The notes below the pieces were generated by a model, which saw only the letters and a list, made by a program, of their open reading frames with translations, ran no database searches and was not told the origin of the DNA. Both the position numbers and the translations under genes were made by a program. A stretch of 64,000 nt of DNA, taken from NCBI RefSeq assembly GCF_004570865.1, contig NZ_SPQS01000015.1, forward strand, positions 122,728 to 186,727. Direction: 5' to 3'. Positions 26,200 to 33,959 of this stretch are shown here, in pieces. The stretch's first letter is position 1. Every line of letters begins with the position of its first letter. Origin of the DNA: Bradyrhizobium frederickii (GTDB taxonomy: Bacteria; Pseudomonadota; Alphaproteobacteria; Rhizobiales; Xanthobacteraceae).

Positions 26200-26313
26200 T
26201 CGAGGCGCCCGCCTGGGCTTATATGCGAAACATTCATTCTTCACCGCTTGCCGACTTATGTGGAGGACCCCTCCGTATGAGCCGGACCGTTTTTGGGCAC
26301 ATAGTCTCCGCAT

Positions 26314-26398
26314 CGTCATGGCCGGGCCTGTCCCGGCCATCCACGCCTTGGCCGCAGCAAAAAGAACGTAGATGCCCGGGACAAGCCCGGGCATGACG
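26314..26398. repeat. Palindromic intergenic repeat (CGTCATGGCCGGG family)
   Basis: Starts CGTCATGGCCGGGCCTGTCC and ends CCCGGGCATGACG, the same pair of facing modules as at 20011-20125 but with a different middle. It sits just downstream of the PLP-fold gene (minus strand). Confidence 0.85.
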
Positions 26399-26411
26399 AC
26401 CTCAGATGCAA

Positions 26412-27686
26412 TCAGCCTTCCGACTGATGGGCCCGCCACCACCGCGCGATGGCCACGGTGAGATCGCTCCACACCTCCGTCGGCAAATCCGACACTGCGA
26501 CGCGAACGCTGTACCGGCCCGTGGTCGCGTCGTGAAACCACTCGGTCGCCGCGAAATCGAAACCGAAGCTGCCGGCATGGCGGATCGGGAAGCCTTCTGC
26601 GCGCAGGTCGTGGCTCATGTTTTCGGCGGCCTGCCGGGCGCTCGCCTCGTCGAGGGACCGCCTGCCCCGAAGGGTGACGTAGAGACCGTGGGCGAAATGA
26701 AGCTCGGCCGAGAGCTCCGGGAGCTTCGCAGCAAAATGGCGAGCCATGCTGCGGCCGTTGCGCAGGATCGCCGCAACGCGCCGCTGCGTGAGGTTCCAAT
26801 AGGCCGCGCTGCCCACAAAAGGCGGGAAATGCGCCGGCAACGCCGCGCCGCCGAGCAGTCGCACCGCGTTGCGCGTTTCGCACGCGAGACGCGTCCAGGG
26901 ATGCTCCGTCCGTGGCTCGTGCTGATTGTCGTTCACGAAGACCGCCGAGCCGAGGCGGCCATATTCCGCTCCGAGCGAATCGAGCTTGTTGTGACTGCGC
27001 ACCAGCACCAGCGGAATTCGGTATCGCCGAGCCCACCTCCGGACGCGCCGGATCCGGCCCGACCTGCCCGCAAAGCACGTCGTGTCGCAGATCAGGAGAT
27101 CGAGACCGGAGCCGTCACAGCGCAGCACGGCATCAAAGGCGCCGGCGACGGAGCAGGAATCCAACAGAAGAATCCGCGGCGAATTCGCCCGAGCAAGCGC
27201 ATGGCCCAGCGGCAAACTTAACGCCACGAGCCGCAAATGCGGGACAAAGCCCCGGATCAGCTCCAGCGTTTCGCCGTACGAGCCTGGAAGCACCAGAATC
27301 TCGGCCTTCTCGACGATCTGCGCCGAGGCCAGCAGCACGGCGGAGATCGCGGCCATGCCGGACGCGGTGTAGATCGCCGTGCTCGCGCAGCCGCAGTCGA
27401 GCTCATAGAAGGAAGGACCGCGCACCGTCAGATCGGCCCGCTGGTAATCATAACTGAATTCGAAAGGCCCGCTGACGGGATCGGCCGTATGCGACCAGGC
27501 CGTCTCCGTCGCGTTCCACTCGTGCAGCTCGTGCTCCGCCCTCAGCGCCGCTGTGAGCTGGAATTTGGACCTGATGACCTCGTCGATCGATCGCGGAGGG
27601 GCCAAATCGAGCCGACGTCTCAGGCAGTCGTTCAACAGCCCGAGTTCCTCGTGCTTGCGTTCCAGATAGGCCTGAATGGTCTCCAT
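26412..27686 (-). CDS. Orphan fold-type I PLP-dependent protein (Cys/Met-metabolism-like), function unknown
   Basis: A 424-aa protein whose middle resembles trans-sulfuration PLP enzymes: YTASGMAAISAVLLAS (compare SGMSAI), ILVLPGSYGETLELI, ICDTTCFAG in the position of the PLP aspartate, and SHNKLDSLG with K234 as likely Schiff-base lysine. The rest (long N-terminal helix METIQAYLERKHEEL, an unusual C-terminal half) does not match MetB, MetC or MetY closely. The usual substrate-loop sequences are absent. It stands alone with no biosynthetic partners, between repeats and a DUF2171 gene. It could be a divergent lyase or decarboxylase, or a pseudoenzyme. Start ATG 27686 is the only good candidate. 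Confidence 0.7.
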   Translation of the reverse strand: METIQAYLERKHEELGLLNDCLRRRLDLAPPRSIDEVIRSKFQLTAALRAEHELHEWNATETAWSHTADPVSGPFEFSYDYQRADLTVRGPSFYELDCGCASTAIYTASGMAAISAVLLASAQIVEKAEILVLPGSYGETLELIRGFVPHLRLVALSLPLGHALARANSPRILLLDSCSVAGAFDAVLRCDGSGLDLLICDTTCFAGRSGRIRRVRRWARRYRIPLVLVRSHNKLDSLGAEYGRLGSAVFVNDNQHEPRTEHPWTRLACETRNAVRLLGGAALPAHFPPFVGSAAYWNLTQRRVAAILRNGRSMARHFAAKLPELSAELHFAHGLYVTLRGRRSLDEASARQAAENMSHDLRAEGFPIRHAGSFGFDFAATEWFHDATTGRYSVRVAVSDLPTEVWSDLTVAIARWWRAHQSEG

Positions 27687-27802
27687 GCGCGTCTTGGCGA
27701 ATCCGATCGGATTTCAACGTGCTGAAACCGCCTTGGGTCCAACGCGCGGCGGCTGCAACGAACGTCGATGTTCGCAGTTGAGACCTCAGCAAGGAGGACC
27801 AC

Positions 27803-28030
27803 ATGGCTGACATCAGAGAGCACATGAAGATCATCGGCAAGGACGGCGCACATGTCGGCACCGTCGACCGCGTCGAGGGCAACCGGATCAAGCTGACGCG
27901 AAAGGACAGCCCCGAAGGTCACAAGGACCATCACCACTACATCGACACGAAATATGTCGGTGCCGTCGAGGGCGATGTCGTCAAGCTTTCGGTGAATGCC
28001 GACGCAGTCCCGAAGACGGAAGCCGCCTGA
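27803..28030 (+). CDS. DUF2171 family protein
   Basis: A 75-aa soluble protein, MADIREHMKIIGKDGAHVGT..., matching the DUF2171 pattern: a short beta-barrel-like sequence with VGTVDRVEGNRIKLTRKDS, a HHHYIDTKYV segment and VVKLSVNADA. The family is abundant in rhizobia, with PRC-barrel-like features and no known role; stress association is often supposed. The Shine-Dalgarno AAGGAGG lies 6-7 nt before the ATG. A strong terminator follows 5 nt after the stop, so it is a single-gene unit. Confidence 0.85.
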   Translation: MADIREHMKIIGKDGAHVGTVDRVEGNRIKLTRKDSPEGHKDHHHYIDTKYVGAVEGDVVKLSVNADAVPKTEAA

Positions 28031-28035
28031 AACTT

Positions 28036-28059
28036 AAAGCCCCTTCGGGGGCTTTTTGT
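28036..28059 (+). terminator. Rho-independent terminator of the DUF2171 gene
   Basis: Stem AAAGCCCC/GGGGCTTT with a TTCG tetraloop followed by a T-run (CTTTTTG). Confidence 0.92.
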
Positions 28060-28144
28060 TTGTTCACGATCCGACTCCGCTTCGTTCCCGAAGCACGAAT
28101 CGTAACCGGAGAAATCAGCGCGGCGCATTTCTTAATGCCGCGTT

Positions 28145-28381
28145 TCACCCAACCAGCTTGTTCACGCATTCAGCGTCACCGGCACCCGGCCGCAAGCGGT
28201 AGGCGTCGATCGCCGCATTCGACAGCAGCAATCTGCGTCGCTCTCCGCGCAGCATCATGCGATCGATTCTGTTCAGGATGAAGCGGGCTGACTCCCGGTG
28301 GTCACCTGTGAGCAGGCCGGATCGATCGAGATATTTCCAGGCGATCTCGAAAGACTGTGCGCGTAACTCGGGGTCGGTCAT
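28145..28381 (-). CDS. Small hypothetical protein (MTDPELRAQSFEIAW family)
   Basis: A 78-aa soluble, mostly helical protein starting MTDPELRAQSFEIAWKYLDRSG and containing RFILNRIDRMMLRGERRRLLLSNAAI. It resembles small conserved proteins common in Bradyrhizobium, of unknown function. I start at ATG 28381; the frame extends upstream but that part has no coding character. There are no recognisable catalytic motifs. Confidence 0.7.
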   Translation of the reverse strand: MTDPELRAQSFEIAWKYLDRSGLLTGDHRESARFILNRIDRMMLRGERRRLLLSNAAIDAYRLRPGAGDAECVNKLVG

Positions 28382-28560
28382 AGCCAGCCAACGTCCGCAA
28401 GGAACGGATGTTCCTCCTTGAACGCGAGCGCCGCACGCCTCCCCGCGCATAACCACGGTCCAATAAATCTGAAGGCCCGGCGGAACGAGATCGCGACGGG
28501 CGCGTTGATGCCGTGAAATCAAGTGGTGCCGATCCGCCAGCCCCGATCGGCTTTGAAGGG

Positions 28561-28593
28561 CCCCGTGCTTGTCCCCCGAGCACGGGGCTTTCT
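28561..28593 (+). terminator. Orphan Rho-independent terminator
   Basis: Stem CCCCGTGCT/AGCACGGGG followed by CTTTCT. A second hairpin (GCCGATC/GATCGGC, 28528-28551) lies just upstream. No plus-strand gene ends nearby, so it may close a small RNA starting around 28.4-28.5 kb. Confidence 0.6.
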
Positions 28594-28653
28594 CATGCTG
28601 AAGGGGAACTGACCGACCTCGCCCTGCCCCGCCAATTTTTCCCCGAAATGTCC

Positions 28654-28803
28654 TCAGTCCGCCTGCTCGTCGCGCCGGTCGCGCGCAAGTTCGTGCCAGG
28701 CCAAAGCAAGCTGGATCAGGCGTTGCCGGTCGTCGCCTTCCGATGCCGCGGCCCGCTTCATCGCGGCCTCGGCCTCACGCTGTGGATCGTACTTGGTACA
28801 CAT
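28654..28803 (-). CDS. Small hypothetical protein, 49 aa
   Basis: MCTKYDPQREAEAAMKRAAA..., a charged helical miniprotein resembling a small-protein family I associate with Bradyrhizobium (pattern YDP..EAE.A..RAA...G..R). ATG 28803 begins the family-like part; the longer frame upstream is not convincing. Function unknown. Confidence 0.55.
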   Translation of the reverse strand: MCTKYDPQREAEAAMKRAAASEGDDRQRLIQLALAWHELARDRRDEQAD

Positions 28804-29014
28804 GCGGCCGACCCTAGCTCGCCATCTGGACCAGCGCATGGCAATTTCGTCCGTATGATTGCGGGGTGACGCGGTCCCCGCGGCCCCATTGCATGCGCTG
28901 ATTGCGAAGCCTCGAGGCCGGGATTCATTCAGACGATCTGTGAACGGCATCACAGTCCTGGTCCGGCATCTCAGTTAAGAATGTCTCGACGCTTCAAGAA
29001 GCGCGAAGGCAGCG

Positions 29015-29191
29015 ATGGTGTTTTCCGTCATGACACAAGACGCAGCGGCCTCAGCCAACGTCCCGACGCGACGCCAACGGGGCGACCTGCTCGGCATCGC
29101 CTATCTCGGGACCATCGGCATCGTGATGCTGGCCTGGATCGCCGGCCTGGTCTGGGGCGCGATGGCGTTCTTCAACTGGCTCGTGGCTTGA
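29015..29191 (+). CDS. Small single-pass membrane protein, 58 aa
   Basis: Reads MVFSVMTQDAAASANVPTRR and then a membrane helix (LLGIAYLGTIGIVMLAWIAG) with a short aromatic tail (WGAMAFFNWLVA). I chose ATG 29015 because GAAGG sits about 8 nt upstream; the ATG at 29030 is an alternative. The function is unknown. It is likely an inner-membrane micro-protein. Confidence 0.55.
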   Translation: MVFSVMTQDAAASANVPTRRQRGDLLGIAYLGTIGIVMLAWIAGLVWGAMAFFNWLVA

Positions 29192-29212
29192 TGCAAGGCG
29201 ACCGGTCCCTTA

Positions 29213-29305
29213 CTAGAACAGGCAGTGCAGCACCTGCCCAAGCTTGATCCCGCCACAAACGATCATCGCCCAAAGCGCCAAGCTGATCTGGATTGCATCC
29301 AGCAT
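29213..29305 (-). CDS. Hydrophobic micro-protein, 30 aa
   Basis: MLDAIQISLALWAMIVCGGI plus KLGQVLHCLF. It is hydrophobic over most of its length and probably membrane-inserted. It resembles tiny proteins of the pattern MLDAIQISxALWAMIVC that recur in Bradyrhizobium genomes, from memory. No clear Shine-Dalgarno is visible. Confidence 0.45.
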   Translation of the reverse strand: MLDAIQISLALWAMIVCGGIKLGQVLHCLF

Positions 29306-29433
29306 GTCCCACGTCCCCGCGAATCACCCCGACAATTTTCTTTGAGATTTGCGTGAGGCGGCAACGAGCGCCAGCGGCAATTTGAAGCCATGGCCGGAGC
29401 GCACGAAAAAGGCGGGCCGGGGCCCGACTCCTC

Positions 29434-29535
29434 AAGCATGATCCGGAAAAGTGCGCCAGCGGTTTTCCGAAAAGATCATGCCTAAACAACAACCTAAGCG
29501 CGATGACGATTCATCCTGATCGCATCGCGCCTTAG
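29434..29535. repeat. ~100-bp intergenic repeat (AAGCATGATCCGG family), copy 1
   Basis: Contains AAGCATGATCCGGAAAAGTG, GCGGTTTTCCGAAAAGATCA, AACAACAACCTAA and the terminal inverted pair TAAGCGCGATG / CATCGCGCCTTA. Copies 2 and 3 are at 60016-60116 and 60530-60633. Confidence 0.9.
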
Positions 29536-29557
29536 GCTTCAATCCGCTTTGGAAAAC

Positions 29558-30328
29558 TCAATAGCAGGCACGGGGATCGGCCTGAACATATTGGCCGCTG
29601 GGATAGCGGTAGTAGCAATTGCCCTGTGCCCAGTAATAGCCAGGCTGGGAAGCGGCGGCGGCGCCCGTAATGGCGCCGGTTGCGCCGCCGAGAACCGCGC
29701 CGGCAGCAGCCCCCGTTGCGTTGCCCGAGATCAGTCCGCCCAGCAAGCCGCCGACGATGGCGCCGCCAAGCGCGCTCGCGCCGGGATCAGCCGGCGGCGG
29801 AGGCGGCGGTGGCGGGGCGTAGGCGACCGGCGGCGGCGCATAGGCTACCGGCACGTCGTCGTAATATTCATCAGAGATGTAGGCAGGCGGGCCGGCCATT
29901 CGTTGCGGATAATAATACCAGACGCCGCCAACGTCCCACCACCAGCCGGAGCGGCCATTGTGAACCTCATGGCGCCAGCGCCCGCCCTCCCAGGCGCGGT
30001 GGCCGCGATAAGCATGTCCGCCCCAGTCACGCGCCGGAGCCGGCCCGCGGTCGACATAGCGTCCCGACGGCGGGCCGCCGGCCGCGCGCGGTCCGGGATT
30101 CGCATGGGGCTGACCATCGGGCCGCGGTGCGGGCCTCGCCGCCTGCTGCGGCGGCGGGCTCTTGCGCATGTCAGGATTGTTCGGAGGCGGCGCCCCGGCG
30201 GCGGGGCCGGCCGGAGGCTGGCCGGCGTCCCTCGATGGCCTGGCGTCCTGGGCCTGCGCCGGCAGCGCGAGCAACGACATGGCCGAAACCAACGGAATGA
30301 TGATCTTCATGCGGCTGGACGCACTCAT
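29558..30328 (-). CDS. Secreted proline-rich, glycine-zipper protein
   Basis: A 256-aa protein with a signal peptide (MKIIIPLVSAMSLLALPAQA, cleaved before QD). A Pro/Ala/Gly-rich low-complexity region follows (residues ~30-100), then a Trp/Tyr-rich block (GRWRHEVHNGRSGWWWDVGG, VWYYYPQRM) and a C-terminal glycine-zipper segment (GGAIVGGLLGGLISGNATGA) that may insert in the outer membrane. It ends with an aromatic YYWAQGNCYYRYPSGQY tail seen in many rhizobial envelope proteins. I use ATG 30328, with GGGG upstream; ATG 30310 is the alternative. Function unknown, probably structural. Confidence 0.75.
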   Translation of the reverse strand: MSASSRMKIIIPLVSAMSLLALPAQAQDARPSRDAGQPPAGPAAGAPPPNNPDMRKSPPPQQAARPAPRPDGQPHANPGPRAAGGPPSGRYVDRGPAPARDWGGHAYRGHRAWEGGRWRHEVHNGRSGWWWDVGGVWYYYPQRMAGPPAYISDEYYDDVPVAYAPPPVAYAPPPPPPPPADPGASALGGAIVGGLLGGLISGNATGAAAGAVLGGATGAITGAAAASQPGYYWAQGNCYYRYPSGQYVQADPRACY

Positions 30329-30524
30329 GCGTGCTTGACCCCTGCTCTCTCGATTGCTCTCGCAATTGCCGTGGTGCCTGGCGCGATAGATGATTCGGAC
30401 CGCGCCGGGCTTGATGCCGGCTGGCATAGCTGACCTGCTTTGATCGGCGAAGTCCCGTTACAAATCATTAAGATGACGGCAATTTTTCGGCCCCAGCGAG
30501 CTGCGAAGAGCCACGCTGGAGCTT

Positions 30525-30743
30525 CTAGCGGGCCGGCTCGATCACGTTGCAATTGCTTCGCCCGGACATCAGGCAGTCCTGCATCTTGCTGGCCGCGGTG
30601 AGGTCCCGGGCGAGCCACCAGCCGACAGCGAGGATCGCGATCGCAATGATCAGACCGGCAATCGCGCCGCGGCGGTTGTCGCCGGATGGAGGCTTCGGTC
30701 TGGATTTCGGCTTCTCGCCCGGTTCGGGCTTGGAGGTGGACAT
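30525..30743 (-). CDS. Small single-pass membrane protein, 72 aa
   Basis: Starts MSTSKPEPGEKPKSRPKPPS, a basic proline-rich cytoplasmic tail, then one membrane helix (GAIAGLIIAIAILAVGWWLA) and a short periplasmic end with two cysteines (MQDCLMSGRSNCNVIEPAR) that could form a disulfide. It resembles small conserved Bradyrhizobium proteins of unknown function. Confidence 0.65.
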   Translation of the reverse strand: MSTSKPEPGEKPKSRPKPPSGDNRRGAIAGLIIAIAILAVGWWLARDLTAASKMQDCLMSGRSNCNVIEPAR

Positions 30744-30833
30744 GGCTATCTGGTCGCGTGGGCAGGCCGGCTTATCACCTCTGCGACGTCCCGTCACATC
30801 CTCTGGTGGGCCGCTCGCTCCAGCTTCAGAGGC

Positions 30834-31061
30834 TCAGCCCCGGGTCGCGCTGGCCGCCTCCTTGCGCAAGGTTTCGACCGCCGGGATCGCCCGCGGTGCG
30901 CAAGTCGTGAGCACGAGCGCGGTCTGAGTGCACTCCCAGTCGGTACCCAGAACAGCACTCTCGATGGGCTGCGGACGCGCGAGCAGCAGCACGGCACCGG
31001 CCACGACTGCCACCGCGAACGCAATTGAGAGCGTCTTCAGGGTTAATCTCAAGATCGGCAT
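30834..31061 (-). CDS. Small membrane or secreted protein, 75 aa
   Basis: MPILRLTLKTLSIAFAVAVV starts one hydrophobic helix. The outer part (WECTQTALVLTTCAPRAIPAV) has two cysteines that may pair. No family is recognised. I start at ATG 31061, which gives a basic N-terminus directly before the helix. Confidence 0.55.
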   Translation of the reverse strand: MPILRLTLKTLSIAFAVAVVAGAVLLLARPQPIESAVLGTDWECTQTALVLTTCAPRAIPAVETLRKEAASATRG

Positions 31062-31323
31062 GCCCGTGCTCCGTATCGCGGCGGACGCTAGGCGTCGCCC
31101 TCGTGATCCCATATGAGGGACATCACAATTCGGCAGCTTTTCCGGGCTACGAGAGATCGTCGGGGGGTGGCGATTTTCGTTGTCCTGATCGGCTGCGATT
31201 ATGGGTGGCTTCGCGACGCGCAGCGATGTACACGCTACTGTGTCGCGCGGCGCCCGCTATGCCCAGCCGACGTACCAACAGGCAGTGATGTAGGATCGAA
31301 AGCGAGGAAGACAAGGCTCGTCG

Positions 31324-31671
31324 ATGAGTGGATTCAGGGAACCCGGCTTCACAGACCGGCAAAAGGCGGCGCAGGAAGCCCGCAAGAACCTTTTGAACAA
31401 ATTCAAATCCCAACCGGGGCCTGATGATCCCGCGGTGGCGGCGAAGCGTGCCGAGCGTGAAGCACTCGCGGCCAAGCGCGCCGAGGCGAAGGCTGCGCGC
31501 GAGGCCGAAAAGGCCGAGCAGAAGCGTCTGGAGGAAGAGGCCAAGGCCGCCGAATCTGCGCGAATCGCGCGCGAGGCCCAGGAAGCTGCCGAAAGGGCCG
31601 CGGCCCTCGAAGCCGAGCAGAAGGCCAAGCGCGACGCGCGTTACGCAGCCCGCAAGGCCAAGCGCAAGTAA
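31324..31671 (+). CDS. DUF6481 family coiled-coil protein
   Basis: A 115-aa highly charged Ala/Lys/Glu-rich protein. It opens MSGFREPGFTDRQKAAQEAR, the conserved N-terminal signature, followed by a long uninterrupted helix (AKRAEREALAAKRAEAKAAR and similar) and a basic end. I believe it belongs to DUF6481, which is widespread in Alphaproteobacteria and of unknown role. It may bind nucleic acid or act as a scaffold. Two hairpins follow the stop. Confidence 0.8.
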   Translation: MSGFREPGFTDRQKAAQEARKNLLNKFKSQPGPDDPAVAAKRAEREALAAKRAEAKAAREAEKAEQKRLEEEAKAAESARIAREAQEAAERAAALEAEQKAKRDARYAARKAKRK

Positions 31672-31678
31672 TCTGACG

Positions 31679-31698
31679 CGTGACCTTCGCAGGTCACG
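31679..31698. terminator. Hairpin after DUF6481 gene
   Basis: CGTGACCT, TCGC loop, AGGTCACG, immediately followed by TTCAATTC. It is weak as an intrinsic terminator alone but is followed by a second hairpin at 31726-31754. Confidence 0.45.
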
Positions 31699-31725
31699 TT
31701 CAATTCAAATTGAAGCAAGACATGA

Positions 31726-31754
31726 TTTGGGGCGGTCCAGCTGACCGCCCCAAA
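31726..31754. terminator. Bidirectional hairpin between convergent genes
   Basis: Perfect 12-bp stem TTTGGGGCGGTC/GACCGCCCCAAA with a CAGCT loop, between the convergent DUF6481 and MxKDx genes. The AAA/TTT bases at the ends suit termination in both directions. Confidence 0.6.
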
Positions 31755-31807
31755 CATTCGAGCGCGCGTTTGCTTTGCCAAACGCCTCGATCGCGAACCG
31801 GCGAAGA

Positions 31808-32053
31808 TCAATTCTTCTTCATCATGCCGTCGTCTTTCTTCATGCCGTCCTTCGACATGTGATCCTTCTTCATGCCGTCGTCCTTGGACATGGTGTCCTT
31901 CTTCATCATGCCGTCCTTGGACATCGTGTCTTTCTTCATCATGCCGTCATCCTTGCCCATCTTGTCCTGGGCAAAAGCGGCCGGCGACAGCGCAACGCCG
32001 AGCGAGAGAGTGGCAGCCGAGACGCCGAGCGCGATGCGGGTGCGAATGGTCAT
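31808..32053 (-). CDS. Secreted MxKDx pentapeptide-repeat protein
   Basis: An 81-aa protein. The signal peptide (MTIRTRIALGVSAATLSLGV, ending ...AFA-QD) is followed by about nine near-repeats of the form M-K/S-K-D-G/T/H (MMKKD, TMSKD, GMKKD, HMSKD). This matches the pentapeptide MXKDX repeat family. The mature part is extremely rich in Met, Lys and Asp, so it is hydrophilic and probably disordered; metal binding or methionine-based oxidant scavenging is possible but unproven. The DNA underlying the repeat is itself a tandem repeat (TTCATGCCGTC-type units) and may vary in length between strains. Confidence 0.85.
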   Translation of the reverse strand: MTIRTRIALGVSAATLSLGVALSPAAFAQDKMGKDDGMMKKDTMSKDGMMKKDTMSKDDGMKKDHMSKDGMKKDDGMMKKN

Positions 32054-32385
32054 GGATCATCTTCCCTTCGAGGTGGTGTTTGTCAGCGACATGCGCCGCT
32101 ATTCAATCTCGACGGATGGACCGTCGGAGTTGTTACGCCGCCACCGATAAATTTCAGCGAGCCCGCCTGCGATCCGTCGTTCCGGTGAGTCCGAGCCTGC
32201 CGCAGCGATCGGATGTGTGCAGCGCAGCACAGGCGGCACTTGCCGTGGCATTCCATCTCGAACTATCAGATGAGAGAATATCGGGTGAAAGACCGGCTAG
32301 GATGGGCCTACGCCCCGGTCACACATGACCCGCCCAATCACGCCAACCAAGAATCGTTCAAAGAAACGTTCAAGGGGATCACGCC
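32054..32385. other. Divergent intergenic region MxKDx / TRAP operon 1
   Basis: 332 bp with no gene. It must contain the promoter of the rightward TRAP operon. A candidate TTGCCG, 18 nt, TATCAG lies at about 32239-32268. Near the dctP start there is a short direct repeat (CGTTCAAAG / CGTTCAAGG), then AAGGGG as Shine-Dalgarno. Confidence 0.35.
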
Positions 32386-33408
32386 ATGCTCACGCGCCGC
32401 CATCTGATTGCGACCGCCGTCGCCGCACCCGCCATCCTCCGTTTCGGCACCGGCACCGCGCACGCCGCGACCACGCTGAAGATCTCGCACCAGTTCCCGG
32501 GCGGCACCATCGACAAGGGCGATTTCCGCGACCGGCTCTGCCGCATGTTCGCCGCTGAAGTGGCCAAGCGCAGCAATGGCGACATCGCTGCCGAGATCTA
32601 TCCGAATTCCTCGCTGATCAAGACCAACGCGCAGTTCTCGGCGATGCGCAAGGGCGCGCTCGACATCAGCCTCTATCCGATGCCCTACGCCGGAGGCGAG
32701 CTGCCGGAGACCAATATCGGCCTGATGCCCGGCCTCGTGACCACCTACGACCAGGGCCTGCGCTGGAAGAAGGAGCCGGTCGGCAAGGCGCTGACCGACT
32801 TCCTCGCCGACAAGGGCATCATCCTGCTCACCTGGGTGTGGCAGGCCGGCGGCGTCGCCAGCCGCTCCAAGCCGATCGTCGCGCCCGAGGATGCCAAGGG
32901 CATGAAGGTGCGCGGCGGCTCGCGCGAAATGGACATGGTGCTCCAGACCGCCGGCGCCTCGGTGCTGTCGGTGCCTTCGAACGAAATCTACGCGGCGATG
33001 CAGACCGGCGCCTGCGATGCCGGCATCACCTCCTCGACCAGCCTGATCTCGTTCCGCCTCGAAGAGGTCGCGAAGTCCCTGACCTCGGGCGCGGGCACCT
33101 CCTACTGGTTCATGCTCGAGCCGCTGATGATGTCGAAGGCGATCTTCGACAAGCTGCCGAAGAACCACCAGGACATCCTGCTCACGGTGGGCACCGAGCT
33201 CGAAGCCTTCGGCCGCAAGGGCGCGCAGGACGACGACGTCGAGGTCGCCAAGGTCTACGAAAAGGCGGGCGCCAAGGTCTCGGCGCTCGATGCCGCGACC
33301 GTCGGCAAATGGCGCGACATCGCCCGCGACACCGCCTGGAAGGACTACAGCGCCAAGACCGCGACCGCGGCTACCCTGCTCAAGCTCGCCACCGACGTCG
33401 CGGCATGA
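32386..33408 (+). CDS. dctP: TRAP transporter substrate-binding protein DctP, system 1
   Basis: A 340-aa periplasmic solute receptor. The N-terminus MLTRRHLIATAVAAPAILRF is Tat-like (twin Arg) and is followed by an AHA-AT cleavage site. The DctP/family 7 pattern is clear: LKISHQFPGG, NGDIAAEIYPNSSL, MRKGALDISLYPMPY, GMKVRGGSREMDMVLQTAGA and NEIYAAMQTGACDAG. The ligand of DctP proteins is usually a carboxylate, bound by a conserved arginine, probably the one in KVRGG. It is the first gene of a dctPQM operon with 4-nt overlaps. The ligand is unknown. Confidence 0.9.
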   Translation: MLTRRHLIATAVAAPAILRFGTGTAHAATTLKISHQFPGGTIDKGDFRDRLCRMFAAEVAKRSNGDIAAEIYPNSSLIKTNAQFSAMRKGALDISLYPMPYAGGELPETNIGLMPGLVTTYDQGLRWKKEPVGKALTDFLADKGIILLTWVWQAGGVASRSKPIVAPEDAKGMKVRGGSREMDMVLQTAGASVLSVPSNEIYAAMQTGACDAGITSSTSLISFRLEEVAKSLTSGAGTSYWFMLEPLMMSKAIFDKLPKNHQDILLTVGTELEAFGRKGAQDDDVEVAKVYEKAGAKVSALDAATVGKWRDIARDTAWKDYSAKTATAATLLKLATDVAA

Positions 33409-33959
33409 GCCACGGTCCGCTTCCGGATCGTGACGACACGGCCAACGCTGTCGCAAGGACGGGCCTTGCGGCAGCGGTCGATCGCGGTCTTGCCATCCTC
33501 AATACCATCATCGTGGTGTTCGCGGCGGTGGCGCTGGTCGCCGCTTGCATGATCCTGAGCTACAGCGTGCTCAGCCGCGCGCTGTTCAAGGCCGCCAATT
33601 ACTGGCAGGACGAGGCCGCGGTGTTCCTGTTGGTCGGCGCGACCTTCATGACGGCCGCCTATGTGCAGCAGAACCGCGGTCACATCGGCATCGAGGCCTT
33701 CGTCGGCCTGTTGTCGCCGCTGGCGAACAAGGTCCGGCTCTGGCTGGTCGACGCCGCCACGTTCCTGTTCTGCGCCTTCTTCACCTGGAAGTCCTGGACG
33801 CTGGCCCACGAGGCCTATGTCGACGGCCAGGTCTCGAACTCGATGTGGTCGCCGCCGCTCGCCATCCCCTATTCGCTGATGGCGCTCGGGATGAGCCTGC
33901 TCTGCATCCAGATCCTCGTGCAGCTTGCGCTGCCCTTCACCGGAGCCAGGCGGCCATGA
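33405..33959 (+). CDS. dctQ: TRAP transporter small membrane subunit DctQ, system 1
   Basis: A 184-aa protein with four membrane helices and the DctQ signature (YWQDEAAVFLLVGATFMTAA, followed by HIGIEAFVGLL). It overlaps dctP and dctM by 4 nt each (ATGA), so the three are translationally coupled. It forms the membrane complex with DctM and links it to DctP. In the six-frame view its frame continues upstream within dctP, but ATG 33405 is clearly the start. Confidence 0.9.
   Translation: MSHGPLPDRDDTANAVARTGLAAAVDRGLAILNTIIVVFAAVALVAACMILSYSVLSRALFKAANYWQDEAAVFLLVGATFMTAAYVQQNRGHIGIEAFVGLLSPLANKVRLWLVDAATFLFCAFFTWKSWTLAHEAYVDGQVSNSMWSPPLAIPYSLMALGMSLLCIQILVQLALPFTGARRP

Noticed and set aside
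25918..27078. 386-codon minus-strand ORF
   Set aside because: It overlaps the PLP gene in another frame and crosses a palindromic repeat, without any domain.
31808..32053. Regularly spaced repeats, CRISPR-like at first sight
   Set aside because: The units are 15-bp coding repeats in frame within a signal-peptide protein; there are no spacers.
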